Assembly: GCA_040772845.1 (NCBI GenBank)
Contig: JAXGXG010000001.1
Location: 6,634,001-6,698,000 of the forward strand
Source: PWXP01 sp040772845
GTDB lineage: Bacteria; Planctomycetota; Planctomycetia; Pirellulales; Thermoguttaceae
Reading direction: 5' to 3'
Length of the DNA: 64,000 nucleotides
A model generated the notes under the pieces. It saw only the letters and a program-made list of their open reading frames with translations, had not been told where the DNA came from and made no database searches. Of this stretch, positions 9,536 to 17,179 are shown one piece after another. The position numbers were made by a program, and so were the translations under genes. Every line of letters starts with the position of its first letter. The first letter of the stretch is position 1.

Positions 9536-9713
9536 TGGACTATGCTGATCAAGCGGGTGTACGAGGTCGATCCACTGGCCTGCCCTCAGCGTGACGGGAG
9601 AAGGAAAGGGGATTCCGTTTCTTGCACTCTTGCAGGCCGACGTGATCGAGAAGATCTTGCGGCAAGCTGCCCTCTCCCGGCTGCACCCCTTTGACTCACC
9701 CATTTCCTGGTGA
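9536..9713 (+). pseudogene. IS91-type transposase C-terminal relic
   Basis: 'WTMLIKRVYEVDPLACP' at 9536-9586 matches the conserved tail of IS91-family (Y2) transposases, where 'W-x-x-L-I-x-K-V-[YF]-E-V-D-P-L-x-C-P-x-C-G-G' is typical. After a frame change near 9600 it continues 'GIPFLALLQADVIEKILRQA', again matching that family ('...VIxKILRHLGL'). The remaining transposase and the element ends are not visible. The stretch from 9076 to 9755 otherwise holds only the small frame at 9302-9505. Confidence 0.6.
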
Positions 9714-9755
9714 TTACGATCATTGCTATGGGGAATCGAGTTTTCCATCCCTTCA

Positions 9756-11570
9756 TCAGGAGAACAGCTTCTCAATCGCGGCGGCGATCTGGGGAAACTC
9801 GGAAAGGGCTGTTATTCGAGTCCTGATTTTGTCAACAATCGCCGGATCGGGATATCGCTGGAGTAACGACGCAAGGGCAAACAGCGCCATCGACAATGCC
9901 GCGAAGCGGTAGGACGCCATCGTGCCGTCGAACGGATAGACCCATCCGGGATATTCGCCGGTGCGTGCCTGCAACTTGTGGAGATCCGCGGTGAATTGCT
10001 TCGCCCCGTCGGCCAGAATATCGGCGAGCGGACGCATTGCCGCCTTGCCGCCGAGTTGTCCCAGGAGTCGCAATGCCTTGATACGGTTCGGGTACGAACA
10101 ATCGACCAGGGGATCGCGACCGAGCGCATTCTGCGCGCCGGGATTGCAGACGATGTCCAACAGCACCTCGGCGGCGCGCGCATCGCCCAACAGCGCCAGC
10201 GCTACCGCGAAATTGCCTGCGTAACGGGGCTCGCCCGTCAGCATTTCTCCGGCAAGCGCATCGCCAAGCGCAGTCCGGCGCGCCCTATCTCCGCGCACTT
10301 TCGCATCCCAGCAAAGGAAATACGCGTACGCCGCGCGGTCGTTCTCGTCGGGCGGATGGGCAAACACCCACGATATTGCCGGCGTGACATCCCGTCGTAA
10401 CGCCACAACGATCTCAGCATCGGTAAACGGCTCGAAGTGGGGCTCCCCGTAATAATTGACTCCGGCCCGCACCGGTTGGATCAGGTTGCTTTCATCGAGA
10501 AGCTTGCGCAGGTCTGCATACTTGACTTGCCGGAGCTTGATTCCCTGCTCTACCGCAAGACTCGCGGCGGCGGATGCCACCCGGCCGGTCAACCGCATTT
10601 CCGGATTCAACCGGATTCCGCTGAATGCGTCGTGGTCGATGCCGAAATGCCGCGACGGAACGAGCATGCCGTCCACGCCTTTGGGAAGTAGCGTCTCATA
10701 GGGAATGGCCGCCGGATACGCAAACGAATGCAGCCCGCAAAGAACCGACCAGGTGACCGCGTCTTCGCTTTCGAATGCCCAGTCCTTATCCGCGCGGTGC
10801 ATATCGAAGGGTGTCCATGTGGTGAAAACCGGCTTGTCCGTCGGCCCAGCGAACAGGCACTCGCGGAAAGTAAGCACCCTATCGGTAACGACATGCGCTT
10901 CCTCGCGCGCGCCGATGGTCGATGCGGCGACCAGTACCCGTGAGTGCGTTCTGCCCCTCAGTCGCAACGCCCGCCGATTGAGATTCGCGACCAACTGCGC
11001 ATAATCGGCCATTCCGACCGCCGGATTATCGCACACGCCGCAGTAGGCCGGGTGCACTCCGTTTGGCGTTTCAAACAGGTAGGTCTTCGACACGGTAAAC
11101 TGCGCGCCGTCAAAGGCCCGGCCGATTGTGACTTCAGTCCCTGCCATCCTTGCCACCGTCGCACTGCCAGTAGCATCAATCACGATTTTCGCCGCGACGT
11201 CCCGAACCATTCCGTTCCGGCAAACCTTGAGTCCGCAAACGGTATTGCCTTCCAGCCAGACACCAATCACGGCCGTCTCATAGGCAAGTTCGGCGCCGGA
11301 CCGCGCCGCCCGCCGTTCGAGCCGGCAAAGATTCGCCGGTACGTTGTTCGGCCATTTCGGGGCGAAATTCACGCATCCGAGCGTTGAGTTGCCGCCGAGC
11401 CCGCCTCGCAGATCAATCCCAAGCGTCTTGACTCCGCGTTCGGCGGAATCCAGCAGAGCCTCCACGCCTGCCGTGCCCAGCCCGACCACGACCACCTCAT
11501 AGGTTGCGGCGAATGCCGGTATTGCTTCCTTGCGCACAACCTGTCCGGATTCGAGAAGACCGATCAGCAT
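9756..11570 (-). CDS. FAD-dependent oxidoreductase with C-terminal HEAT-like repeats
   Basis: The 604-residue protein carries the Rossmann FAD motif 'VVVVGLGTAGVEALLDSAER' (Gly-x-Gly-x-x-Gly at residues 30-35), then 'RGGLGGNSTLGCVNF' and the 'IVIDATGSATVARMAGTEV' segment typical of the FAD_oxidored family. The last 150 residues look like alpha-helical HEAT/armadillo repeats ('LLGQLGGKAAMRPLADILAD'). The start is ATG 11570, which overlaps the stop of the upstream gene by 7 bp (ATGCTGA), implying translational coupling. Family members act on carbohydrates or remain uncharacterised in planctomycetes. No Tat signal is visible on this partner, while the overlapping gene has one. Confidence 0.8.
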   Translation of the reverse strand: MLIGLLESGQVVRKEAIPAFAATYEVVVVGLGTAGVEALLDSAERGVKTLGIDLRGGLGGNSTLGCVNFAPKWPNNVPANLCRLERRAARSGAELAYETAVIGVWLEGNTVCGLKVCRNGMVRDVAAKIVIDATGSATVARMAGTEVTIGRAFDGAQFTVSKTYLFETPNGVHPAYCGVCDNPAVGMADYAQLVANLNRRALRLRGRTHSRVLVAASTIGAREEAHVVTDRVLTFRECLFAGPTDKPVFTTWTPFDMHRADKDWAFESEDAVTWSVLCGLHSFAYPAAIPYETLLPKGVDGMLVPSRHFGIDHDAFSGIRLNPEMRLTGRVASAAASLAVEQGIKLRQVKYADLRKLLDESNLIQPVRAGVNYYGEPHFEPFTDAEIVVALRRDVTPAISWVFAHPPDENDRAAYAYFLCWDAKVRGDRARRTALGDALAGEMLTGEPRYAGNFAVALALLGDARAAEVLLDIVCNPGAQNALGRDPLVDCSYPNRIKALRLLGQLGGKAAMRPLADILADGAKQFTADLHKLQARTGEYPGWVYPFDGTMASYRFAALSMALFALASLLQRYPDPAIVDKIRTRITALSEFPQIAAAIEKLFS

Positions 11571-12469
11571 GCCGCGCCCTCCTCGAATGCAGAGACCAGG
11601 TCGGGATACTGCGCGGCGGGATGCCACAGGATGCCATCCGGAGTCGTTTCGGAAATCCGTTCTGTTGTCCAATAGACTACGCCAAGCTGTGTCGCCTCGC
11701 CGCCGATCTGCCAGCCGCTTCCGTGCCCGGAGGCAAAGCGTTCGTAAGTCTCGTAGAGTTTCAGCCGCGCCGTGTGCCAATCGGCATCGGCGGCGAGTTT
11801 GACCTTGAGCGTCATCTCACCGGGCAAAGCGCCGGCAAACGTCTCGTAGCCTTCTCCGCGCAAGGAATCGGTTGTTCCGTTGGGGTTGCCGAACAGCGGC
11901 GCACATAGGAACTTCTCCCGGATTCGCCCCGCACCGTAATCGCGCCAGCCGACCGGCGTCGTATCGATAATCCGATTGGCGACAATGCGGTTCAGCCCGT
12001 CCGCACCGGAAACCAGTGCGCAAAATCGCCCGTCGGACCGGGTAACGTCAACCAGCGTTCCGTTGAAGAAGAAATTCGCCTGCCGATCCAGAAGTTCCGT
12101 AACGATCACATCCGACACGGGCGGCGCGTGGTACTTGCCATTGGCAACCAGGCCTTCCTTCTCCATCCGCCGGACGAACGCCTTTGCCGCTTCGCACCGG
12201 GGCGTTGTCAGCTCAACCGGCGACAGGGCCCCGGAGAATTCCCCGACCGTCAGAAGCGAGCTTTCGAGGATGACCGTCCTATCCGGTTTCGCCCATGCCC
12301 GCGCGCAGGCGTGGGAACTCGCGCCGAAAAACAGTGTTTCGCATTCGGCAATGGTTGCAGGCGTTTCATTGCCGCTTGGTTGTCCGGCGGCAGCCCAAAT
12401 CGGCCCGAACCGTCCGAACGCCGCCGCCATCGCCGCACCGGTCAGAAAATGTCGTCTGTTTATTGTCAT
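11564..12469 (-). CDS. Tat-exported FAD-oxidoreductase-like protein with degenerate nucleotide motif
   Basis: From ATG 12469 the 301-residue protein begins with a Tat signal (INRRHFLTGAAMAAAFGRFG). The following sequence resembles a shortened FAD-dependent oxidoreductase: 'VILESSLLTVGEFSGALSPV' corresponds to the second Rossmann strand and 'VANRIIDTTPVGWRDYGAG' to the usual 'IDATGDG' segment. The canonical GxGxxG loop is replaced by 'FFGASSHACARAW'. It overlaps the downstream FAD oxidoreductase gene (9756-11570) by 7 bp, so the two probably act together. An alternative is that it is a non-catalytic partner or exported paralogue. An in-frame ATG 25 codons upstream would mask the Tat signal, so I prefer 12469. 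Confidence 0.65.
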   Translation of the reverse strand: MTINRRHFLTGAAMAAAFGRFGPIWAAAGQPSGNETPATIAECETLFFGASSHACARAWAKPDRTVILESSLLTVGEFSGALSPVELTTPRCEAAKAFVRRMEKEGLVANGKYHAPPVSDVIVTELLDRQANFFFNGTLVDVTRSDGRFCALVSGADGLNRIVANRIIDTTPVGWRDYGAGRIREKFLCAPLFGNPNGTTDSLRGEGYETFAGALPGEMTLKVKLAADADWHTARLKLYETYERFASGHGSGWQIGGEATQLGVVYWTTERISETTPDGILWHPAAQYPDLVSAFEEGAAC

Positions 12470-12543
12470 GGGAGCTATTATACCTTGGGGCCATCCAAAA
12501 AACCGGAATAGAGAGGCAGATGGGGCAGAAATCGGCAGCAACA

Positions 12544-12638
12544 TCCGTCATGCCGTCCCGCCAGGCGATGCCGACTGGGGAAAACGCGCCGCCGAACTCA
12601 ACCTTCAGTCAACCACCAAGCCTTGAGGCTGACCTGGG
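12544..12638. repeat. Short dispersed repeat, copy 1 (partner at 14144-14239)
   Basis: About 95 bp closely similar to 14144-14239. The shared core is GCGCCGCCGAACTCAACCTT, followed by GTCAACCACC and GCCTTGAGGC. It lies just downstream of no gene on its own strand and is not coding. The rest of 12470-12743 shows nothing recognisable. Confidence 0.6.
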
Positions 12639-12743
12639 AAAAGTACCGAAAGCCTTGAATTTTCGCGAACTGGCCTGCGTTTGGGAAGCGTTTTCTGCTC
12701 TAATACGGCTAGCATCATTCAACCGTGAGAGGAAAAGCGATTT

Positions 12744-12929
12744 ATGGCAAAAGACCAGAACACGTTCGCCAAACGGGCGAGAGAGACCGAGAAGAAGCGG
12801 AAGGCGGAGGCAAAAAGAGCGCGCCGCCAGAAGAAAAAGGACGACGCCCCGTCCGCCGAGCCTGCTCCGGCCGACACCGAAGCGGAGGCCGCCGCGGACT
12901 GTGCCGGGCGAGACGATCTCGACCGCTAG
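12744..12929 (+). CDS. Small basic coiled-coil protein
   Basis: A 61-residue protein beginning 'MAKDQNTFAKRARETEKKRK', highly charged and predicted helical, with a Lys/Arg-rich first half and an acidic Ala/Pro/Glu tail. Short proteins with this 'MAKDxNTFAKRxRExEKKxKAxxK' pattern occur in many proteobacteria and planctomycetes as conserved hypotheticals. The function is not known; the charge pattern would suit nucleic-acid or ribosome association, which is speculation. It is preceded by GAGAGGAAAAGCG, a reasonable ribosome-binding site, and stands alone. Confidence 0.65.
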   Translation: MAKDQNTFAKRARETEKKRKAEAKRARRQKKKDDAPSAEPAPADTEAEAAADCAGRDDLDR

Positions 12930-13034
12930 CGGCCGGTCGGGAAAGCTGGCAAGGCATCATGCGCCCTGGCGTTGCCAGGGTCGCTGTTTCAACGGGCTTC
13001 TGGCGGGGCGCGCTTCCGTTCAATGCCCTGGCGG

Positions 13035-13280
13035 TTACCCGATGATCTTGTCGTCTGCGGCCAGGACTACCCATAGATCGGCGTAACTGGTTGCCTTGCG
13101 AACCGCCGCCAGCAAATTGTCTCGTGTGCCTTCGGCCGTGCGCCCGCTGTCCTCGACGAAGATCGTCCGCTCGCCCGCCATTACCTGAAGGCTCTCCTCC
13201 ACGTTGACGTCGCGGAACTTCTCCACAATCGCCTTCTTCACGGCGGCTGCGGCGTAATCAATATCTCGGGGCCTGGTCAT
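13035..13280 (-). CDS. Hypothetical protein, 81 residues
   Basis: The frame starts at ATG 13280 with a GAGAGG ribosome-binding site 8-9 bp upstream. The protein (MTRPRDIDYAAAAVKKAIVE...) is a mixed alpha/beta sequence with no motif I recognise. Its start overlaps the end of the broken acyltransferase frame by 23 bp on the same strand. That overlap and the good ribosome-binding site argue that it is a real gene. No function is proposed. Confidence 0.5.
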   Translation of the reverse strand: MTRPRDIDYAAAAVKKAIVEKFRDVNVEESLQVMAGERTIFVEDSGRTAEGTRDNLLAAVRKATSYADLWVVLAADDKIIG

Positions 13281-13773
13281 GTTTTTTCCTCTCTAGAATG
13301 GGCCAAAAAGGCAAACAGCAATAGGAAGGGTTACGCCGGAACGGTCCGCCCACGTTCTCTCGATAGCGCCGTGGCTTCCGTCCGACGGGTGTCAACCCGA
13401 AATGGTCAGCGGCTCGGCAACGGCTGTCCCAGACAGGCATTCGGCCGCTTGGTTCAGACGATCCATTTCGGCCTGAATCCGATCCCCGCACGGTCGATAC
13501 GTCGACCCATTGGAGCACGTGGGCGACAAACGATCCGTCTGCGTGTTGGCTCGTCAGCGCGGCGGCTCCGCGGTGTTTGCCTGCGAACGCCGGAATCACC
13601 ATCGAATCGTGCCAAGCACAATAGAGAAACCGCTCTCGCGGCGACTTGGCATAGGGATTGGCGCCGGGCGTGTCCTCGCGAAGGCTCTGACGCAACGTGC
13701 GGAACAGGAGCCAGACGGCGCCTGCGAAAAGGCCTGCGGAGAGACCGGTCAGCAAGGAACTGCGAATTCTCAA
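13258..13773 (-). pseudogene. Truncated DUF374 lysophospholipid-acyltransferase-like gene
   Basis: The first ~95 residues look normal for the DUF374/LpxL-like acyltransferase family: an N-terminal hydrophobic segment (LLTGLSAGLFAGAVWLLF), then 'RFLYCAWHDSMVIPAFAG' with the H-D motif (HxxxxD-like 'WHDSM') and 'AALTSQHADGSFVAHVLQ'. After 'VSTVRGS' the sequence no longer fits the family in this frame. A degraded echo of 'ITPDGPRGPRR' survives as 'LTPVGRKPRRY'. Intact members run 220-250 residues, while this one stops at 171. It is most likely a decaying gene. Confidence 0.6.
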
Positions 13774-13946
13774 GACATCTTCTCATTGAGCAAGGCGGCG
13801 AACGAGGCAACGGCGCCGGCGGTTCGAAAGCGGCTTCCGTCAGCCGGTGTGGATCCTGCTTCTGGCTCGGCTCAGGCCGAGAACCTCATCAAGACGACTT
13901 CCGGAATCTCGGCCAGCAGTTTTTTCAGCCCGCGATGCGACGCTTG

Positions 13947-13989
13947 GAGTCTATCCGAAAGGGGCAGTCCCCGTTTTCGGACAGACTCT
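13947..13989. repeat. Hairpin-forming inverted repeat
   Basis: GAGTCTATCCGAAA (13947-13960) pairs with TTTTCGGACAGACTC downstream, with GGGGCAGTCCCC as a second small stem between them. It sits in the gene-free stretch 13774-14450, which otherwise holds only the repeat at 14144-14239. Confidence 0.55.
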
Positions 13990-14143
13990 AAGAAACTGTA
14001 TTCTACGCGAAAGTCGCAACAAGGGGAATCGGGTTCCTTTTTCGATAGGTTGAGGGGCGCCGCGAGGGTGTCCCCAAAAAGCTGGACGCAACGGGTCGGC
14101 CGCAATCTGGCCGTTGTGAACCAAAAGAGGGGCAGCAGCAGTA

Positions 14144-14239
14144 TCCTTCATGGCGCCCCGTTAGGTGATCCCGACTGGGTAACATGCGCCGCCGAACTCA
14201 ACCTTCCGTCAACCACCGAGCCTTGAGGCCGCCCTGGTG
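14144..14239. repeat. Short dispersed repeat, copy 2 (partner at 12544-12638)
   Basis: Roughly 85 percent identical by eye to 12544-12638 and in the same orientation. The two copies bracket the small-gene and broken-acyltransferase segment, so they could have mediated deletion or duplication there. Confidence 0.6.
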
Positions 14240-14450
14240 GAAGTGCTGCACACGTTTTCGATTCTCGCAGGACGCTTGACTCCCAGGGGAAGGGCGATCA
14301 TACTGCGTTTCTGGTAGACTGGCTGTGAAAGAAGGACTCGTCCGTGGGCCGACCTGGCGCGAGTGCCTGAGCATGGCTACCTTGTCTCCACAACATGGGG
14401 CGTTCCGCAAAGGGCAGTATGGATTTCCTCGAAATGACATGAGGGATTCG

Positions 14451-14975
14451 ATGAGGTGCAATCGAATGGCCTTCGGCCAGAAAAGTGTACTATGCCTGGT
14501 GGCTTCTTGGTTGTTCTGGCAGCCGGTGCATGCAGACGTGATTCTCCTCCAGCCTGGGCCTGAAGGCAAAGATGCCTATGGCTACCAGGAAGGCGGGGCC
14601 TCACTCGACAAGAATTTTGGTTCGTCAACCGAGTTAACGGCCTCGCTGGCTGGCGGCTGGCAGTTCGAGTCTTTCATCGAGTTCGATCTTTCGGCCATCC
14701 CCGCAGGCGGTTACGTGCAGAGTGCCGAACTCCGGCTCTATCCGAACGAGTGGAGGACCTGGGATATCACCGATCTTGTGCGTGGATGGCACGAGGGCAC
14801 GTTTGCGAACTACGGCTTGGCCTTGAAGGCCAGTTCCGGCGCTTCCATTTTTCCTGCTTTCTATAGTAGCGATACTGGCGCCACCGATCTTCGCCCGACG
14901 CTCGTCGTCACGCATGTCCCCGAACCGGGCAGCATCTTCCTGTTGCTGGCTGGCGCGATCGGACTGCTGGCATGA
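14451..14975 (+). CDS. DNRLRE-like PEP-CTERM surface protein ended by UGA before its Arg tail
   Basis: The 174-residue secreted protein has a signal peptide (LCLVASWLFWQPVHA) and a beta-sandwich of the DNRLRE type ('DKNFGSSTELTASLAGGWQF', 'FIEFDLSAIPAGGYVQSAEL', 'WDITDLVRGWHEGTFANYGL'). Its C-terminus is the sorting signal 'VPEPGSIFLLLAGAIGLLA', i.e. the PEP motif plus a transmembrane segment. PEP-CTERM signals normally end in an Arg cluster. Here the frame stops at TGA (14973-14975), and the next in-frame codons read Arg-Arg-Arg-Ala-His-stop (14976-14993). The protein therefore lacks the tail unless the UGA is read through. Start ATG 14451 is the best of several closely spaced ATGs. Confidence 0.7.
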   Translation: MRCNRMAFGQKSVLCLVASWLFWQPVHADVILLQPGPEGKDAYGYQEGGASLDKNFGSSTELTASLAGGWQFESFIEFDLSAIPAGGYVQSAELRLYPNEWRTWDITDLVRGWHEGTFANYGLALKASSGASIFPAFYSSDTGATDLRPTLVVTHVPEPGSIFLLLAGAIGLLA

Positions 14976-15051
14976 CGGCGACGCGCCCACTAATGCTATT
15001 CTGCGTGTTGGACGACTTCAGAGAGTTTGGGTGTAAGTTGCCAAGCCGAAT

Positions 15052-16425
15052 ATGTCTCGCTGGAAACAGTTAATACCGCTCTTCTCCCTCGTCGTCGTCG
15101 CTGGCTGTGCACCACCGCCGGCGCCGAACGTCCCTCCAGCTACCGCACCGACGTCGAAGACCGCACAGCAGCCCCTTCCCTGCTGGGAGGCTCCGTGGAC
15201 GGAGCCGAAAGCGGTCGAGGTGCTCTACCGGCAGTTCCTCGGACTTTCGAAGTCACCGGAAGACTACGCGAAGCGTATCCGTCGCGACGCGGCCGCATAT
15301 CCCGAAGGCGCAATCCTCGCGCTAGCGCTGCCGGCCTATGGACTGGCCAACCACGCGATGGCCCATCCGGAATCGGTCGCAGAGTGCCGAGGGGCCATCG
15401 ACCGGCTGATTCAGCTTGCCTCGCAGCGCTGGACACGCGAATGGCTCGAGGCGCCCATGCGGGAAGACGTACATAGACTTCGGCGATGGAACGGGCATGG
15501 GGTGTATCTGGGCCACTACTGCCTGATGCTCTGCTGCTACCGCCTGGCTGGGGGTGACGCGAAGTATGCCGAGCATCAGCAACAGATTGCTGAGGTCCTC
15601 AGGCAAGGCTTTCGCTCGCAACGGAGCGGTGCATGGGTCCCTTCGTACCCGCATCGGGCGTGGGCGTTCGATTGCCTTCCATGCCTACTGGCCGTGCGAC
15701 TGACCGACGTGCAAGAAGGTCGCAATCTGAACGCATCTGGCAAGCTGGTGGCAGACCACTTGCGATTTCGCCAGACCGTGGCCATGGACCAGGCCACCGG
15801 CTTTGCCTGCACCGAGATGGACCCTCGCACGGGCCGGCCGCTCGCCGGCGCGCGCGGGTGCGCCATTGCAGGCAGTATCTGCTTTCTGGGGCACCTGGCG
15901 CCGGCCCACTGCCGCGATCTGTACGCACGATTCAAAGAGGGCTACTGGATCGAGCAAGGCGAGGGTTCCGGCAAGATCGCCGGCTTCCGGGAGTGGCCCC
16001 GTGCCCACGACGGGTTCATGGACATCGATTCCGGCCCGATCGTTGCCGAGCTCGGGGCGGCGGCGTCCGGATTCGGCCTGGGCGCATCGCGGTTCGCGCG
16101 CGATCGGGCCACCCACGAAGCGTTGCTGGACTCGCTGGACAAGGCCGTCGTCATGATCGACACCGCGCAGACCGCGTCGGCCTTCTCTCAGGGCATAGCC
16201 CAACTGATGCAGGCACAAGGCATCGTGGCCGAATCCGATGTCGAGCAACTGACGGCGACATTCAAAGGGCTGGACCAGGACCTGGCCGTTTCAAAGGACT
16301 ACCGCTACCGACACCTGATGGCAGACGCCGTGGCATTCTACTGCCTCACCTGGCGCCCCTGGTGTGAGGCTGCAGTTGGCGAGCAGGAGGTGACCGGCAT
16401 TCAGGAGGAATGCAATGGACGATGA
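15052..16425 (+). CDS. Lipoprotein with alpha/alpha-barrel-like domain
   Basis: The 457-residue protein starts with a lipoprotein signal; the lipobox is 'VVAG-C' with Cys at about residue 19. A Pro/Ala-rich linker follows. The body is mostly helical with motifs such as 'WNGHGVYLGHYCLMLCCYRL', 'SYPHRAWAFDCLPCLLAV', 'GFACTEMDPRTG' and 'GFMDIDSGPIVAELGAAASG'. This resembles (alpha/alpha)6 toroid enzymes and loosely the linalool dehydratase/isomerase-like family, but I cannot assign an activity. It is followed 74 bp later by a membrane-protein gene on the same strand, a probable operon partner. Confidence 0.65.
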   Translation: MSRWKQLIPLFSLVVVAGCAPPPAPNVPPATAPTSKTAQQPLPCWEAPWTEPKAVEVLYRQFLGLSKSPEDYAKRIRRDAAAYPEGAILALALPAYGLANHAMAHPESVAECRGAIDRLIQLASQRWTREWLEAPMREDVHRLRRWNGHGVYLGHYCLMLCCYRLAGGDAKYAEHQQQIAEVLRQGFRSQRSGAWVPSYPHRAWAFDCLPCLLAVRLTDVQEGRNLNASGKLVADHLRFRQTVAMDQATGFACTEMDPRTGRPLAGARGCAIAGSICFLGHLAPAHCRDLYARFKEGYWIEQGEGSGKIAGFREWPRAHDGFMDIDSGPIVAELGAAASGFGLGASRFARDRATHEALLDSLDKAVVMIDTAQTASAFSQGIAQLMQAQGIVAESDVEQLTATFKGLDQDLAVSKDYRYRHLMADAVAFYCLTWRPWCEAAVGEQEVTGIQEECNGR

Positions 16426-16499
16426 ATTGCCTCAAGATACGCTGACTGGCGGCGAATACCTCCCAGGGGGACTTCCGGGTTTTCGGAAGGGGACCAGCT

Positions 16500-17102
16500 A
16501 TGTTCAGTATCACGCGGCTTGGATTGATGTGGATCATGTCCTTCTGCGCCACGGTACTGCTTCTCTCGCTCCTGTTTGCCTTTCGCGACGTGGTCCGGGG
16601 GTTCCGCGAGTTCTTCGATATCCGGTTGCTGCGTCGCCACTACTATTCGCTGTTCGGCACGAAGCGAGGGTTCTGGCTCGCGCTCGCGATGGTTCCCGCA
16701 GCACTGGCCGGACTCGCGGTACTGCTGATCGTCGAGCCTAAGGCGGCCTACGGTGTTTGTGGCATGGTCTTCGCAGGTTACGTTCTGCTTGCCGTCAGCT
16801 CAACAACCTGGCTCTTCTTTGCCGATGCTCTCTCTTTCGGCCGCGGACCCAGAAGAGACTACGGGAACCGCCCTCTCCACATGCGAGGCAACATCACATT
16901 CTTCCCCGACGTCAACCGCCTACGCAAGGGCAAGCCACCGGTGCGTAGGTGCGGCAAGTGCACCGAACTGTGGCTACGGAAGAATGCTCCACCGCCAACG
17001 GCACTCACTAGCCGCAAGATGCGTTCTGGCAATGAGGGGCAGAAACGTGATGGCTCTTCCGCTTCTAGGTGCAGATCGCCATGGTTGGAGTCCCGCCTTT
17101 AG
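16500..17102 (+). CDS. Three-span membrane protein with repeat-derived C-terminus
   Basis: The 200-residue protein begins at ATG 16500 after GGAAGGGG. Three hydrophobic segments are clear: 'LGLMWIMSFCATVLLLSLLF', 'FWLALAMVPAALAGLAVLLI' and 'VCGMVFAGYVLLAVSSTTWL'. A hydrophilic tail with a CxxC ('RRCGKCTELW') follows. The last ~18 codons and the stop lie inside the palindromic repeat at 17046-17175, so the present C-terminus may not be the original one. The function is unknown. It likely works with the lipoprotein encoded just upstream. Confidence 0.55.
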   Translation: MFSITRLGLMWIMSFCATVLLLSLLFAFRDVVRGFREFFDIRLLRRHYYSLFGTKRGFWLALAMVPAALAGLAVLLIVEPKAAYGVCGMVFAGYVLLAVSSTTWLFFADALSFGRGPRRDYGNRPLHMRGNITFFPDVNRLRKGKPPVRRCGKCTELWLRKNAPPPTALTSRKMRSGNEGQKRDGSSASRCRSPWLESRL

Positions 17103-17168
17103 GCGGTCTTCCCTTTCCGGCTGAAGCCGGAACTCCAACGGGTCGCTGTTCGCACCTAGAAACGGAAG
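17056..17168. repeat. Palindromic repeat between convergent genes
   Basis: CTTCCGCTTCTAGGTGC (17056-17072) is matched by GCACCTAGAAACGGAAG (17152-17168), 16 of 17 pairs. The interior has smaller stems, CCGCCTTTAGGCGG and CCGGCTGAAGCCGG, flanked by GTTGGAGT and ACTCCAAC. A fragment of the interior recurs near 37711-37736. Its place between converging genes would suit a bidirectional terminator. Confidence 0.65.
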
Positions 17169-17179
17169 AGTCAACGTGA

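Noticed and set aside
16415..16741. Possible small gene overlapping the end of the lipoprotein gene
   Set aside because: It is out of phase with both neighbours, the membrane-protein frame from 16500 is clearly better, and the translation shows no family features.
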